Positions 29,987 to 38,769 are shown, counted from the stretch's first letter. The stretch: DNA of 64,000 nucleotides from JARIHD01 sp963815935 (GCA_963815935.1 CAWFIL010000001.1:1-64000), one strand, 5' to 3'. Translations and numbers: made by a program. Notes: generated from the sequence alone by a model not told the origin.

Positions 29987-31192
29987 ATGATTGAAGCATT
30001 TCCTGCTGAAGAGCAGGGCATTTATACCTACCTGGATACGACCGGCCGTGATGGCGATCAAGCACAGCCGTTCGAAAATCAATTTAAACCCGGGGATAAG
30101 CCGGGTTGGGCCGCAGAGTCAGCACAAATGGGGATCGCGACCATCGAGGCCGGGTTCCCTACCACACCGGCAGATGCCGAGCAGGTCACCGAAGTTGCAC
30201 AGACAGTCGGGCAAACTGCATACGTGGTAACGCCCCACCACATGCAGGACGGTAGGCTTGTTGCCGGTGAGTCGTATATGCACACACCGGTTATTACCGG
30301 TCTGTCCCGAGCAACTGAAGGCGACATAGAGAATACCTGGGCCGCAGTGCAAGCAGCTAAACACCCGGGCATTCATACGTTTATTGCGACTGACCCGCTA
30401 CATATCGCCACTAAATTTCCGGGCAAAACCCCTGACGACATAGTCGATATCGCGGGCAGAGCCGTGCGGCACGCACGGAAGGTTGGAGGTGACCTCACGG
30501 TAGTTGAGTTCTCGGCCGAGGCAGCCAGCAGCACACCGCGTGACTACTTGGAACGAGTAGTCAAAACTGCGCTCGACGAAGGTGCCGATGTGATCAACTT
30601 GCCGGATACACTAGGTATGACTTCGCCAAAAAAGATTGCCGATATGTTTAGGGCCGTTACGCGTTGGGTGGTCGACGGTGGCTACAGCAACGTAACTATT
30701 TCGACGCACTGTCATAACGATTACGGCATGGCGACTGCCAACACCATATCAGCCGTACAGGCAGTAGCGGAAACAGCCCGAGAGATGGACGTCCGAGTGC
30801 CGAACGTCCAGGCTGAGGTTGTGATCGGTGGTCGGGGCGAGCGGGCCGGCAACGCCTCTGCGGAGCAGGTAATTATGGCCTCACAGGCACACGCGGACGA
30901 GTTTGAGGGGCTTACAATGCCACGCGTAGACATAACTCGCATCGCCCAGGTTGCTCGTCATGTCTTTTCTGCGCTCGAAATGGAAATACCTCCTACAGCG
31001 CCGATCATTGGCGACGACGTACGTACACACCGAGCAGGTATTCACTCTGATGCTATTGTTAAGGGCGGAGCGCGGGTTTACACGCCGTACAACCCGCAGT
31101 GGGTCGGCCACAAAGAAGCTGCAATTATTGCGCCCGGCGGCTACCAGGGTACACGCGGGAACAATAACCTAGGCCCGATGTACCAGTACTAG
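29987..31192 (+). CDS. 2-Isopropylmalate synthase-like enzyme without regulatory domain
   Basis: A 401-residue HMGL-like TIM-barrel protein. LDTTGRDGDQ replaces the canonical DTTLRDGEQ, HCHNDYGMATANT is the metal-binding HxH signature, and GGRGERAGNAS matches GIGERAGNA. It ends without the C-terminal allosteric domain of LeuA. The family condenses acetyl-CoA with 2-oxo acids. No leuB, leuC or leuD is near, so the product may not feed leucine synthesis in the usual way. The preceding leucine attenuator strongly suggests that expression follows leucine supply. GGAG lies seven nt before the ATG. Confidence 0.85.
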   Translation: MIEAFPAEEQGIYTYLDTTGRDGDQAQPFENQFKPGDKPGWAAESAQMGIATIEAGFPTTPADAEQVTEVAQTVGQTAYVVTPHHMQDGRLVAGESYMHTPVITGLSRATEGDIENTWAAVQAAKHPGIHTFIATDPLHIATKFPGKTPDDIVDIAGRAVRHARKVGGDLTVVEFSAEAASSTPRDYLERVVKTALDEGADVINLPDTLGMTSPKKIADMFRAVTRWVVDGGYSNVTISTHCHNDYGMATANTISAVQAVAETAREMDVRVPNVQAEVVIGGRGERAGNASAEQVIMASQAHADEFEGLTMPRVDITRIAQVARHVFSALEMEIPPTAPIIGDDVRTHRAGIHSDAIVKGGARVYTPYNPQWVGHKEAAIIAPGGYQGTRGNNNLGPMYQY

Positions 31193-31244
31193 AATGGCCC
31201 TCGTGTACTTGTTGGGCGAAGCAAAAGGTGCAATAGTTTAACTA

Positions 31245-32342
31245 ATGGACAGCCAAGCCCTCATTGCCACGGCCAAGAAGTTGTTGGCAATTCCATCGAC
31301 CGCCGATAAACCACAAGAACTACACAAGGCTCTCGAACTTGTTGCAGATATCGTTAGGGCCGTGCCCGGGGTAACCATAGAGCGCTTCGAACGTAATAGT
31401 AAGCCAAGTTTTTTGGCCTACACTGGCAAACGACGGCCAAAAAAGTTTAGCGTGTTGCTTAACGGTCATGTCGACGTCGTTGCCGCCCGCTCGGAGCAAT
31501 TTGAGCCCCGGGAGCGAAACGGCAAGCTATACGGTCGTGGCGCGCTGGATATGAAAGTTGCTACGCTGGTACTGACGGACGTTTTTTGTCGTGCAGCACC
31601 GGTTGTCTCCTACCCACTTGCGCTGCAAATAGTCAGCGACGAGGAAACTGGAGGAGCAAACGGTACAGCCTACCAAATAGAGCAAGGCGTAGCAGCCAAC
31701 TTTGTGATTGCCGGCGAGTTTAGCCGACCGAACACAATTTGCAACGAGTCTCGTGGTATTTGCTGGCTAGAAGTCACGTTTGCGGGCACGGCCGCACACA
31801 GCGCCTACTTATGGAACGGGCACAATGCACTGTTGGATGCACAAGACTTTGTAGCCAAACTGCTCAAGCACTACCCAGTCCCAACGGATGAGATCTGGGC
31901 AACTACAGTCAATGTTGCATCGGTCGGCAGTAGCAATGCGACCATGAATCGCGTACCCGATGACGCAAAGCTGCTGCTAGACATTCGCTATGTCGCCGAT
32001 GATCCCGTCTTTGCCTCGAAAGCGTCCGTCTTAGCTTTTGCGCATAGCCTTGACCCTAAGGCCGCGGTAACTATTCGACAATTCGAGGCGAGCCATTATG
32101 CTGACCCAAACAATCTAGCCCTACAGCAATTGGCGGCCACATTGCATGAGGTGACCGGCCAGCCAGCCAGTTTTATCCGCAAGCACGGTGCAGCTGACGT
32201 ACGTTTTTACTCTGCACAAGGGAACACGGCTGTCGTATACGGCTTAGCCGGTGAGGGTCTGCATGGCGACGAAGAATACGTCGAGCTGGCGTCTATCCCG
32301 GTGTACCAGACTGTACTGAAACGATTCCTGGAGCAGCTTTAA
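31245..32342 (+). CDS. M20-family metallopeptidase, copy 1
   Basis: A 365-residue protein with LNGHVDVVAARSEQFEPRER, GRGALDMK, VSDEETGG and GLHGDEEYVEL. The His, Asp and Glu zinc ligands and catalytic Glu of the M20 dinuclear peptidase/deacetylase family (ArgE, DapE, CPG2) are all present. Such enzymes cleave dipeptides or N-acyl amino acids. It follows the leuA-like gene by 52 nt. No ribosome-binding site is obvious, so it may be leaderless. Substrate unknown. Confidence 0.85.
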   Translation: MDSQALIATAKKLLAIPSTADKPQELHKALELVADIVRAVPGVTIERFERNSKPSFLAYTGKRRPKKFSVLLNGHVDVVAARSEQFEPRERNGKLYGRGALDMKVATLVLTDVFCRAAPVVSYPLALQIVSDEETGGANGTAYQIEQGVAANFVIAGEFSRPNTICNESRGICWLEVTFAGTAAHSAYLWNGHNALLDAQDFVAKLLKHYPVPTDEIWATTVNVASVGSSNATMNRVPDDAKLLLDIRYVADDPVFASKASVLAFAHSLDPKAAVTIRQFEASHYADPNNLALQQLAATLHEVTGQPASFIRKHGAADVRFYSAQGNTAVVYGLAGEGLHGDEEYVELASIPVYQTVLKRFLEQL

Positions 32343-32377
32343 GGCCAAAGCGCTAGAGCACAAGCTAGCAAGCGAAC

Positions 32378-32406
32378 TTGACACGATAGCCACTGCGCAC
32401 TATACT
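32378..32406 (+). promoter_or_regulatory. Promoter of the second M20 transcript
   Basis: Perfect TTGACA, 17 nt, TATACT. The next ATG, of a short leader peptide, is 10 nt after the -10. Confidence 0.85.
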
Positions 32407-32415
32407 TTCTGCATT

Positions 32416-32472
32416 ATGTCTAGATCTATGGTCCTTGGTCTCATTATGTTCGGCTCGATGGAGCGCGGGTAG
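32416..32472 (+). CDS. Met-rich candidate leader peptide
   Basis: Eighteen codons, MSRSMVLGLIMFGSMERG, right behind a strong promoter and before a terminator, in the same layout as the leuA leader. Four of the residues are Met and two are Leu. No run of identical codons marks the sensed amino acid clearly, though Met is the best guess. Confidence is moderate because short frames occur by chance. Confidence 0.5.
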   Translation: MSRSMVLGLIMFGSMERG

Positions 32473-32541
32473 AGGCTTGCAAAAATCTTAGACAAAAGTA
32501 ACAGCAAACCAAACCGAGCTCCAAACCGAGCTCGGTTTTTT
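32453..32541 (+). promoter_or_regulatory. Attenuator upstream of M20 copy 2
   Basis: The terminator is AAACCGAGCTC (32511-32521) with GAGCTCGGTTT (32528-32538) followed by T's. The 3' part of the leader ORF contains GCTCG-AT-GGAGC at about 32453-32464, which can pair with GCTCC and CGAGC inside the terminator (about 32518-32530), forming an antiterminator of two 5-bp helices. So read-through could depend on the ribosome's place in the leader ORF. Confidence 0.6.
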
Positions 32542-32558
32542 AATTAGCGGAGTAATCC

Positions 32559-33791
32559 ATGAACAAGAAGATTAAACGGCCAAGCAAACAGAACTTTGCT
32601 GAGTTTGCCGACAAAATATCTGCGAAATGGCAGTTGCGCACCCAGCACAGCATACCCTCAAAACTTGACGGGACTCAGACGTCCGAAAGCATTTTGCGTG
32701 ATTTGGTGTCGATGCCTACTATTACGGGTAACTACGAAGCGAATCATGAGTGTTTTGACTATATAGACCGCTTTTTGAGTGAACATGGCCTATACGTTAA
32801 GCGGTACGAATGGAACGGTATCGAATCGTTGGTAGCGACGACCCGGCGCACCAAGACACCCACTGTATGCTTGTTTGGGCATATCGACGTCGTGCCGGCA
32901 CCATCCGACCAGTTCCAGTTGAGTAAGCGCGACGATAAGTACTTTGGGCGTGGCGTACTGGATATGAAAGGTGGGGTTGCGGCATTTTTGGGTGCCGTAC
33001 AAGAGCTTGGAGACACTGTGAGCGACTACGACTTAGCCGTGATTATCACCAGCGACGAGGAAGTTGGTGGCTTTGATGGCGCCGCCAAAATTGCCGAGGA
33101 AGGCTATCGCCCCAAGATGATGATTATCCCTGATGGCGGCGGCAATTGGAACTTGGAACGCTTTGCCAAAGGTATCTGGCACCTGACGGTTGAGACAAAC
33201 GGCAAAAGCGCACACGGATCGCGGCCATGGGAGGGCGAGAACGCCATCGATAAGCTGGTGTCAGCCGTTGCCGAAATTAAGAAATTGTTTCCGACCAACC
33301 CATCACCAGAAACCAGCACCATCAATGTAGGCATGATCCAAGGCGGCGACGCCATCAACCAAATCCCCTCCGTTGCATCGGCAAGCATGGATATGCGTTT
33401 TGCTAGCGCCAAAGAGCAGGCAAGCATTGTTGGTAAAGTAGAGACACTCATCGAGAAGCTAGACGGCGTGCGCCTGACCACCGAAGTCGAAGCCGATACA
33501 ATGTCCAACGACCCCAACGATGCGTACCTACAGGCCTACGCTGCATGTACCGAGAAAGTCATTGGCCACCCCATCGAATGGATTATCTCCAATGCAGGCA
33601 ACGATGGTCGGTTCTTCACCAAGTTTGAGATTCCGTGTGCCATCGGCTACCCGCCCGGGGCAAATCACCATGGACCCGAAGAGTACATCGAAAAACAGGC
33701 CTACTTTCAGATGCAGCAAATCTTCGTGGATTACATTCGCAAAATGGCCAAAACCAAGGCCCCCAGCCACAAGGTAGCGGTCGCTAAGTAA
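32559..33791 (+). CDS. M20-family metallopeptidase, copy 2
   Basis: A 410-residue protein with LFGHIDVVPAPSDQF, GRGVLDMKGG, ITSDEEVGGFDG and GANHHGPEEYIE, covering all five M20 metal ligands and the catalytic Glu. The WHLTVETNGKSAHGSRPWEG stretch is the dimerisation (lid) domain as in DapE-like and CNDP-like peptidases. An N-terminal extension of about 45 residues precedes the first conserved helix. It would release amino acids from small peptides. Transcription appears attenuation-controlled by the leader upstream. Confidence 0.88.
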   Translation: MNKKIKRPSKQNFAEFADKISAKWQLRTQHSIPSKLDGTQTSESILRDLVSMPTITGNYEANHECFDYIDRFLSEHGLYVKRYEWNGIESLVATTRRTKTPTVCLFGHIDVVPAPSDQFQLSKRDDKYFGRGVLDMKGGVAAFLGAVQELGDTVSDYDLAVIITSDEEVGGFDGAAKIAEEGYRPKMMIIPDGGGNWNLERFAKGIWHLTVETNGKSAHGSRPWEGENAIDKLVSAVAEIKKLFPTNPSPETSTINVGMIQGGDAINQIPSVASASMDMRFASAKEQASIVGKVETLIEKLDGVRLTTEVEADTMSNDPNDAYLQAYAACTEKVIGHPIEWIISNAGNDGRFFTKFEIPCAIGYPPGANHHGPEEYIEKQAYFQMQQIFVDYIRKMAKTKAPSHKVAVAK

Positions 33792-33795
33792 CCGA

Positions 33796-34473
33796 TTAGG
33801 CCACTAGATCATCCAAATTGAACGCCATGGGTTCGGTCTGAGTGTCGATATTGGCAGCAATCGTCGACCAACCCTCCTCGCTGTGAGCAAATGCGCTCAG
33901 TGAGGCATAGCCTATGGGGATACTGTCTGTATAGTGGCGCTCGATACCGGCAGCAGCCGCAACAAAGCACCCAATTGCATTACTATGCGAAAAAGCAAGG
34001 ATGCGTTGAGGCTCATCTGATTGGCGCGAAGTGTCACAGCGACCATTGGCCCATCCAACCATCCGGGCAAACACATCGTCCATCGACTCTCCGTTATGCG
34101 GAGCGAAGGCCATTCCTTGTTGCTTCATAGCGGACTGCAGCGCCTGGTCTGCCTCTATATCCTTGCGCTGGCGACCTGTCCACTCGCCACGGTCGAGCTC
34201 TTGCAGTTCCTTGGCCGTCGCAATAGGCAAAGCTATCTCTGCCGCGGCCAGTGCATGATAGCCCGTATCGTATGCGCGGACGGCCGGCGAGCTGTACACA
34301 TCAGTTGGCACAAGCCCTATGGACCGTATAAATCTGCCGAGCTTTTGCGCCTGTGCTATACCTCGGTCGGTTAATGGGCTTTCGTTTTGTCTGCCAGCAA
34401 AAATTCCTGGTATTGTGTTGGTTTTGCACTCGCCATGGCGAGCCAGATAAAGGTATGTGTCTATTTTGTACAT
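33796..34473 (-). CDS. Histidine phosphatase (phosphoglycerate mutase superfamily)
   Basis: About 225 residues with LARHGECKTN, the catalytic RHG motif, and later ELDRGEWTGRQ and LAFSHSNAIGC, carrying the second histidine of the clan. Enzymes of the family dephosphorylate metabolites or cofactors; the target cannot be given. The ATG at 34473 follows TATAGT by 7 nt, indicating a leaderless mRNA; the ORF's earlier ATG lies upstream of that promoter. Convergent with M20 copy 2. Confidence 0.85.
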   Translation of the reverse strand: MYKIDTYLYLARHGECKTNTIPGIFAGRQNESPLTDRGIAQAQKLGRFIRSIGLVPTDVYSSPAVRAYDTGYHALAAAEIALPIATAKELQELDRGEWTGRQRKDIEADQALQSAMKQQGMAFAPHNGESMDDVFARMVGWANGRCDTSRQSDEPQRILAFSHSNAIGCFVAAAAGIERHYTDSIPIGYASLSAFAHSEEGWSTIAANIDTQTEPMAFNLDDLVA

Positions 34474-34491
34474 AGTTAAAACTATAGCACT

Positions 34492-34529
34492 TGACCACCC
34501 GCGCAGCACCCTCCTACAATGAGGGTGCT
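34492..34529 (+). promoter_or_regulatory. Promoter of M20 copy 3 with overlapping operator-like dyad
   Basis: TTGACC, 18 nt, TACAAT. An inverted repeat, AGCACCCTC and GAGGGTGCT, brackets the -10 element exactly. As DNA it would be an operator; as RNA it would not be fully transcribed from this promoter. A second small dyad GCACC/GGTGC follows before the ribosome-binding site. Confidence 0.55.
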
Positions 34530-34566
34530 TTGCTTTTATTCGCACCGAGGGGGTGCGTATTATTTT

Positions 34567-35649
34567 ATGGAAGATTTACTCGCCAAACTCGTTTCTATGC
34601 CAACCATTACCGACGACACTGTTGCCAACAATTTGGCGTTAGACTATCTGGAAGATTACTTTGCGCAGCGCAGCCTGCATGTGGAGCGCTTTGAGAGCAA
34701 AGGGCACGGCTCGTTGATAGCCACCATAAAGCCAGGCACAAAGCAGGCCAAAGTTATGTTATATGGGCACATCGACGTTGTGCCAGCTTCCGAGCAAGGC
34801 TTTACCTTGCGTCGCAACGGAGATAAGCTATTTGGCCGTGGGGTGTTGGACATGAAATTTGCGATTGCCGCCTACATGCGAGTTGTTGACCAGCTACAGG
34901 AACGGCTCGATGACTACGACTTTGCAATCATGATCACGAGCGACGAGGAATACGGTGGTCGGGACGGCATTAACAGCATCCCCGATTTACTGGCAAAGGG
35001 CTACCGTTCAGAGGTATGTATTATGCCCGATGGTGGACGAGCATGGGACGTCGAAGCTGTTGCCAAAGGCTACTGGCGCTTTGACCTCATTGCCACCGGG
35101 CGTACAGCACACGGATCGCGGCCATGGGAGGGCGATAGCGCTTCACTCAAGCTCATACAAGCACTGCACGAACTTCGCCTCAAATTTAAAGATCATGGCC
35201 CAGACACCGACACGCTTAACGTCGGCAAAATTCATGGAGATGGGACATACAACCAAGTACCCTCGACAATGACCGCCCAAATAGAAATCAGGCTGGCCAC
35301 CGATGAGGCGTATCAGACTAACAAAACCTTCGTGGACACACTCTGCCAAAAGTATGGCCTAACCACCAGAACACGTACCCAACAGCAACCACTCCGCCAG
35401 AACATTGGGCATCCACTGCTACAGGCTTTTATGCAATCGATTACAGAAGTAACTGGCCATCGGTCAAAGCCATGCCTATCACTAGCCGCCAGCGATGCGA
35501 GCTATTTTAATGACGTCGGCATTCCTTGCGCGTTAACGTACCTACCGGGCGGGGAGCATCACAGCGAGAATGAATGGATCAGTGGCAAGGCGCTCGAGAT
35601 GATGCCAGAGGTTATACTCAGGTATTTAGATACTGTAGCCAAACACTAG
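34567..35649 (+). CDS. M20-family metallopeptidase, copy 3
   Basis: A 360-residue protein starting MEDLLAKLVSMPTITDD. It has LYGHIDVVPAS, GRGVLDMKF, MITSDEEYGGRDG, RTAHGSRPWEGDS and GGEHHSENEWIS, covering the M20 metal sites. It is close to copy 2, which suggests duplication, with copy 1 more distant. I reject the ATG at 34519, which lies within the promoter's -10 region, and use 34567. Confidence 0.88.
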   Translation: MEDLLAKLVSMPTITDDTVANNLALDYLEDYFAQRSLHVERFESKGHGSLIATIKPGTKQAKVMLYGHIDVVPASEQGFTLRRNGDKLFGRGVLDMKFAIAAYMRVVDQLQERLDDYDFAIMITSDEEYGGRDGINSIPDLLAKGYRSEVCIMPDGGRAWDVEAVAKGYWRFDLIATGRTAHGSRPWEGDSASLKLIQALHELRLKFKDHGPDTDTLNVGKIHGDGTYNQVPSTMTAQIEIRLATDEAYQTNKTFVDTLCQKYGLTTRTRTQQQPLRQNIGHPLLQAFMQSITEVTGHRSKPCLSLAASDASYFNDVGIPCALTYLPGGEHHSENEWISGKALEMMPEVILRYLDTVAKH

Positions 35650-35667
35650 ATGTAGTGTCTTAACCTG

Positions 35668-35820
35668 TTGACATAGCCCGTTCGCTCATGTAGAATTACC
35701 TTGATCTCATTACCGAAGACAGTAGCAGTCCAAAAGACTTAATTGGCTACCGAGGAAGTGAAACAAATATTTTTGTTTATTTTTCCCAGTCTTTGGTAAT
35801 GCGAGAACCAAAGACTTTTT
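35668..35820 (+). promoter_or_regulatory. rplJ leader: promoter, antiterminator and terminator
   Basis: The promoter is TTGACA, 17 nt, TAGAAT (35668-35696). The terminator is AGTCTTTGGT (35788-35797) with ACCAAAGACT (35807-35816) and T's. The upstream segment TTACCGAAGAC (35710-35720) can pair with GTCTTTGGTAA (35789-35799) through 11 consecutive pairs including one G-T, so it can replace the terminator. This is the arrangement of L10 (rplJ) leaders, where L10-L12 binding upstream controls read-through. Confidence 0.85.
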
Positions 35821-35881
35821 TGTTCTTTAAAAATCTACTAGGTCGAATAGATTTTACAAAGTAAAAAGGAAGAAGTATTAC

Positions 35882-36406
35882 ATGGCTTTAACCAAAAAAG
35901 AGAAAGACGACGTTGTTAAAGAAGTTGCCGATATGCTGTCATCTGCAAAGATGACCGTTGTTGCCAAATACCAAGGCACAACTGTTAAGGCATTACAGCA
36001 GCTCCGCCGCGACGCTCGCGACAATGGCACGAAAGTAAAAGTTGTCAAAAACCGATTGGTTATCAAGGCTTTGCAAGCCAACGACGCCCTTAAGGCCGTC
36101 GACACAAGCGCTCTGAGTGGTATGCTCCTTTACGCCTTCAACACCGAAGACGAAGTAGCTCCAGCTAAAGCACTTGCTAATTTTGCAAAAGCTAACCCAA
36201 CCATCGAATTCGTTGGTGCTATTACCCCAGAGGGTAAGTTTGCATCGAGTGAAGATGTAAAAGCCTTGGCTGCATTGCCGGGTAAGAACGAGCTTATCGC
36301 TCAGGTTGTCGCAACCCTTCTATCACCAGTACATGACGTTACAAATGGCCTTTCGGGCAATTTGCACGCACTGCTGGATGGTGTCGAAGCGAAAGCCGCT
36401 AACTAA
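35882..36406 (+). CDS. rplJ: 50S ribosomal protein L10
   Basis: A 174-residue protein with KEVADMLSSAKMTVVAKYQGTT and LRRDARDNGTKVKVVKNRL, standard for L10. It anchors L7/L12 dimers to the ribosome via its C-terminal helix. The ribosome-binding site is AGGAAG. Followed by rplL after 16 nt. It may repress its own mRNA through the leader. Confidence 0.96.
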   Translation: MALTKKEKDDVVKEVADMLSSAKMTVVAKYQGTTVKALQQLRRDARDNGTKVKVVKNRLVIKALQANDALKAVDTSALSGMLLYAFNTEDEVAPAKALANFAKANPTIEFVGAITPEGKFASSEDVKALAALPGKNELIAQVVATLLSPVHDVTNGLSGNLHALLDGVEAKAAN

Positions 36407-36422
36407 TTGAAAGGATAATCAC

Positions 36423-36797
36423 ATGGCTGATTTGAAGAAATTTGCAGAACAACTCGTGGGCCTAACTGTCCTCGAAGTAAACGAACTTAAGACCATCCTA
36501 AAGGATGAGTACGGTATCGAGCCAGCTGCTGCTGCCGTAGCAGTTGCTGCCGCTCCTGCCGAAGCTGGTGCTGCTGCCGACGAGAAGGCTGAATGGGACG
36601 TTGTCCTGAAGGACGCCGGTTCTCAGAAGGTAGCCGTTATCAAGGCTGTTAAGGACATTACTGGTCTTGGTCTTGGTGAAGCTAAGGCTATCGTTGACGG
36701 TGTTCCAAAGACCGTTGTCGAGAAGGCCAGCAAGGAAGACGCCGAAGCACACAAGAAGGCTCTTGAAGACGCCGGTGCTACTGTTGAACTCGCCTAG
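36423..36797 (+). CDS. rplL: 50S ribosomal protein L7/L12
   Basis: The 124-residue protein has an N-terminal dimerisation domain (FAEQLVGLTVLEVNELKTIL), an Ala-rich hinge (about residues 38-58) and the C-terminal factor-binding domain (DVVLKDAGSQKVAVIKAVKDI, GLGEAKAIVD). It recruits and stimulates translational GTPases. Terminated by the hairpin at 36821-36851. Confidence 0.97.
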   Translation: MADLKKFAEQLVGLTVLEVNELKTILKDEYGIEPAAAAVAVAAAPAEAGAAADEKAEWDVVLKDAGSQKVAVIKAVKDITGLGLGEAKAIVDGVPKTVVEKASKEDAEAHKKALEDAGATVELA

Positions 36798-36820
36798 TTT
36801 TTAGACCGATTCTTCCACCC

Positions 36821-36851
36821 AAAAAGCCCGCATGCACAATGCGGGCTTTTT
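36821..36851 (+). terminator. Terminator of rplJ-rplL
   Basis: AAAAAGCCCGCAT pairs with ATGCGGGCTTTTT around GCACA. Confidence 0.95.
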
Positions 36852-36938
36852 ATATGTAGCAATAACTCTAATCTGTTGCCCAGCGCATTGATTTCGTCCG
36901 AGCGTTTGGTATACTTGGTTTCGTTGTATCAAAAAGAC

Positions 36939-36962
36939 AAAGGTTGTGGGATCTTATCCACA
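36939..36962. other. DnaA-box-like dyad
   Basis: TTATCCACA at 36952-36960 is a perfect DnaA-box consensus (TTATNCACA). An inverted near-match, TGTGGGAT, starts about 10 nt before it. AT-rich sequence follows. No dnaA or dnaN is near, so this is more likely a DnaA-regulated promoter or a chance match than an origin. Confidence 0.4.
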
Positions 36963-37068
36963 GCTAGTTATATATTTTTTGACTTGACTTATCAAACATG
37001 GTAGTTTTAGGTGTAAGTGTAGGCAAACAAACACTGAGCTGAGAGACTAAGAGAGACGAACAATAAAC

Positions 37069-37578
37069 ATGGCAGACGTACCAGATAAACAAATAAAGCG
37101 ACTCCGGGCACTTATTCAAGAGGCAGAAACAAATCTGTCGGCTGCTACCGAGTTGCTGATCAGCCTGGTAGGTGACGACGAAAAGGTCGCTCCAATTTCC
37201 AATGACGACAATATTGGTAAAGTTATCGAAGGCGTCTTCGACGGTCAAAATATGGTTGGCTCCGATGGCAAGATGTACCCCGTACCCGCCAATTATGCCA
37301 GCAAGTCCAAGCTTGTTCAGGGTGACATCCTTAAATTGACTATCGCCGATGACGGCACCTTCTTGTACAAGCAAATTGGTCCAATCCCTCGCAAGCAAGT
37401 GGTTGGCGCGCTCAAACTAGAGAACGGCCACTACTACGTAGAGGTTGGCGACAAGAACTACCGCGTACTACTTGCCAGCGTAACCTATTTTAAGGCTAAA
37501 CCAGGTGATCAAGTAAGCGTCAACGTGCCAGAAGACGATTCCAGCGCTGAGTGGGCGGCACTTGAAGCTGCTTTGTAG
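37069..37578 (+). CDS. Conserved hypothetical protein, beta-rich
   Basis: A 169-residue protein: an N-terminal coiled-coil-like helix (residues 6-35), then a beta-rich region with GKMYPVPANYASKSKLVQGDILKL, FLYKQIGPIPRK and an acidic C-terminus. The repeated strands look like an OB- or TRAM-like RNA-binding fold. I believe proteins like this are common in Patescibacteria, but no function is established. TTGACT lies upstream. A terminator follows at 37599-37621. Confidence 0.6.
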   Translation: MADVPDKQIKRLRALIQEAETNLSAATELLISLVGDDEKVAPISNDDNIGKVIEGVFDGQNMVGSDGKMYPVPANYASKSKLVQGDILKLTIADDGTFLYKQIGPIPRKQVVGALKLENGHYYVEVGDKNYRVLLASVTYFKAKPGDQVSVNVPEDDSSAEWAALEAAL

Positions 37579-37598
37579 CAATTAGACAATCAGATTAG

Positions 37599-37621
37599 AG
37601 ACGCCGGCAAGGCGTCTTTTT
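37599..37621 (+). terminator. Terminator
   Basis: AGACGCC pairs with GGCGTCT around GGCAA, followed by T's. Confidence 0.9.
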
Positions 37622-37680
37622 CTATCTATACTAAATCGTATATTTGATTGTATAATAGTATGCATAACAGGGGTTATGTT

Positions 37681-38769
37681 ATGTCGATAGACCAAGATCC
37701 TTATGGTGACAATCTAGTTAGTGCCGATCCGGCACAGTCTTGGGCGTACGGCGGACAGCTTGGCCCCAACGACGACGCCTACGTCGATGATGCGCTACTT
37801 TTCCAAACACAGCCCACGGTGTCTACATTGCGTGGACTGGCCACCAACTCTAGGCTCACCGAGCGAGGTGGTGGCGCCCCACGCCGCAACGTGGGCTGGC
37901 GCACCGCCTTCGGCAATCATCTGAGAGCAGATTACCGCGACTTTGTACCGCCGCGCGGCCTACTGCTTGGCGACATGATCGATGAGCACCCAAACTTTGA
38001 CGAAGAGCGCGGAGCAGGCGAAGTACTCCAAACTTGGCGCGCCTACAACGACACCTTCAACAGCCCCACAAAGGCCACTGTTCGAGCTGGCATGCCGTTG
38101 GAACTATTGGTTCGTGATTGCGACGAGAAATTCTGTCGTGAATTTTTGACCTGCATGGCAAGTCTTGGTTTTGAGGCAGCCGAACGGTTGATACCAGCTA
38201 CGGCCGAGCGCCTCGAACAGCAGCTTGGAGTAAACAGTTCTGAAATAGCCAAGACACTGGAGGCACTTGTCACGCCCGAGGTGTGGGAGCAAGAGCCGAT
38301 GTTTAAATACCGCCCAAGCAAAAGCACGTTGCCGCGCTCCGATGGCCCTGACGCACTCAGCGGGTCATATGGCAAGTTCTTACGCAAGCTGGCCGACGAC
38401 AGCCTGCCGCCAACATACAACAATCGCGCCATACGGGGCTACCCGCTTGAAAGGATGAACAACACCACGTGGCTCTACTTATGTGAAGATGGGTTGTTGC
38501 GAGTCAAAATTGGCAGTAACCTGGTAGTCGCACCGCCGCCGAGCCGGTCGCTCACTCGTCGCGGGTACAACCTGGCCATCCCCAACGCCACTATCCCAAA
38601 AGAGTACCTCGAGGAGGCAACGGTTCGGATTGGCAAGCCCAAGCGGATTGCTTTAGGAGAACCTCTTCCCACTCAACCAGATGAGCTAGCCAGCTCACCG
38701 CGTCAGCGCCTGATAGAGATTAGCGCCCACGTTTTAGCAAGCCGGTCGCGTACAACGCCCGCTGCCTAG
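37681..38769 (+). CDS. Hypothetical protein
   Basis: A 362-residue soluble protein without a recognised family, signal peptide or membrane helix. The N-terminal 60 residues look disordered (Asp, Gly, Pro-rich). The middle has two Cys in RDCDEKFCREFL and a helical core. The C-terminus is Pro/Arg-rich. I set the start at 37681, preceded by AGGGG, because an extended TATAAT element (37650-37657) overlaps the earlier ATG. Codon use is a little more GC-rich than dnaX. Confidence 0.55.
   Translation: MSIDQDPYGDNLVSADPAQSWAYGGQLGPNDDAYVDDALLFQTQPTVSTLRGLATNSRLTERGGGAPRRNVGWRTAFGNHLRADYRDFVPPRGLLLGDMIDEHPNFDEERGAGEVLQTWRAYNDTFNSPTKATVRAGMPLELLVRDCDEKFCREFLTCMASLGFEAAERLIPATAERLEQQLGVNSSEIAKTLEALVTPEVWEQEPMFKYRPSKSTLPRSDGPDALSGSYGKFLRKLADDSLPPTYNNRAIRGYPLERMNNTTWLYLCEDGLLRVKIGSNLVVAPPPSRSLTRRGYNLAIPNATIPKEYLEEATVRIGKPKRIALGEPLPTQPDELASSPRQRLIEISAHVLASRSRTTPAA

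Noticed and set aside
36939..36962. Replication origin
   Set aside because: Only one clear DnaA box and no dnaA, dnaN or gyrB nearby.
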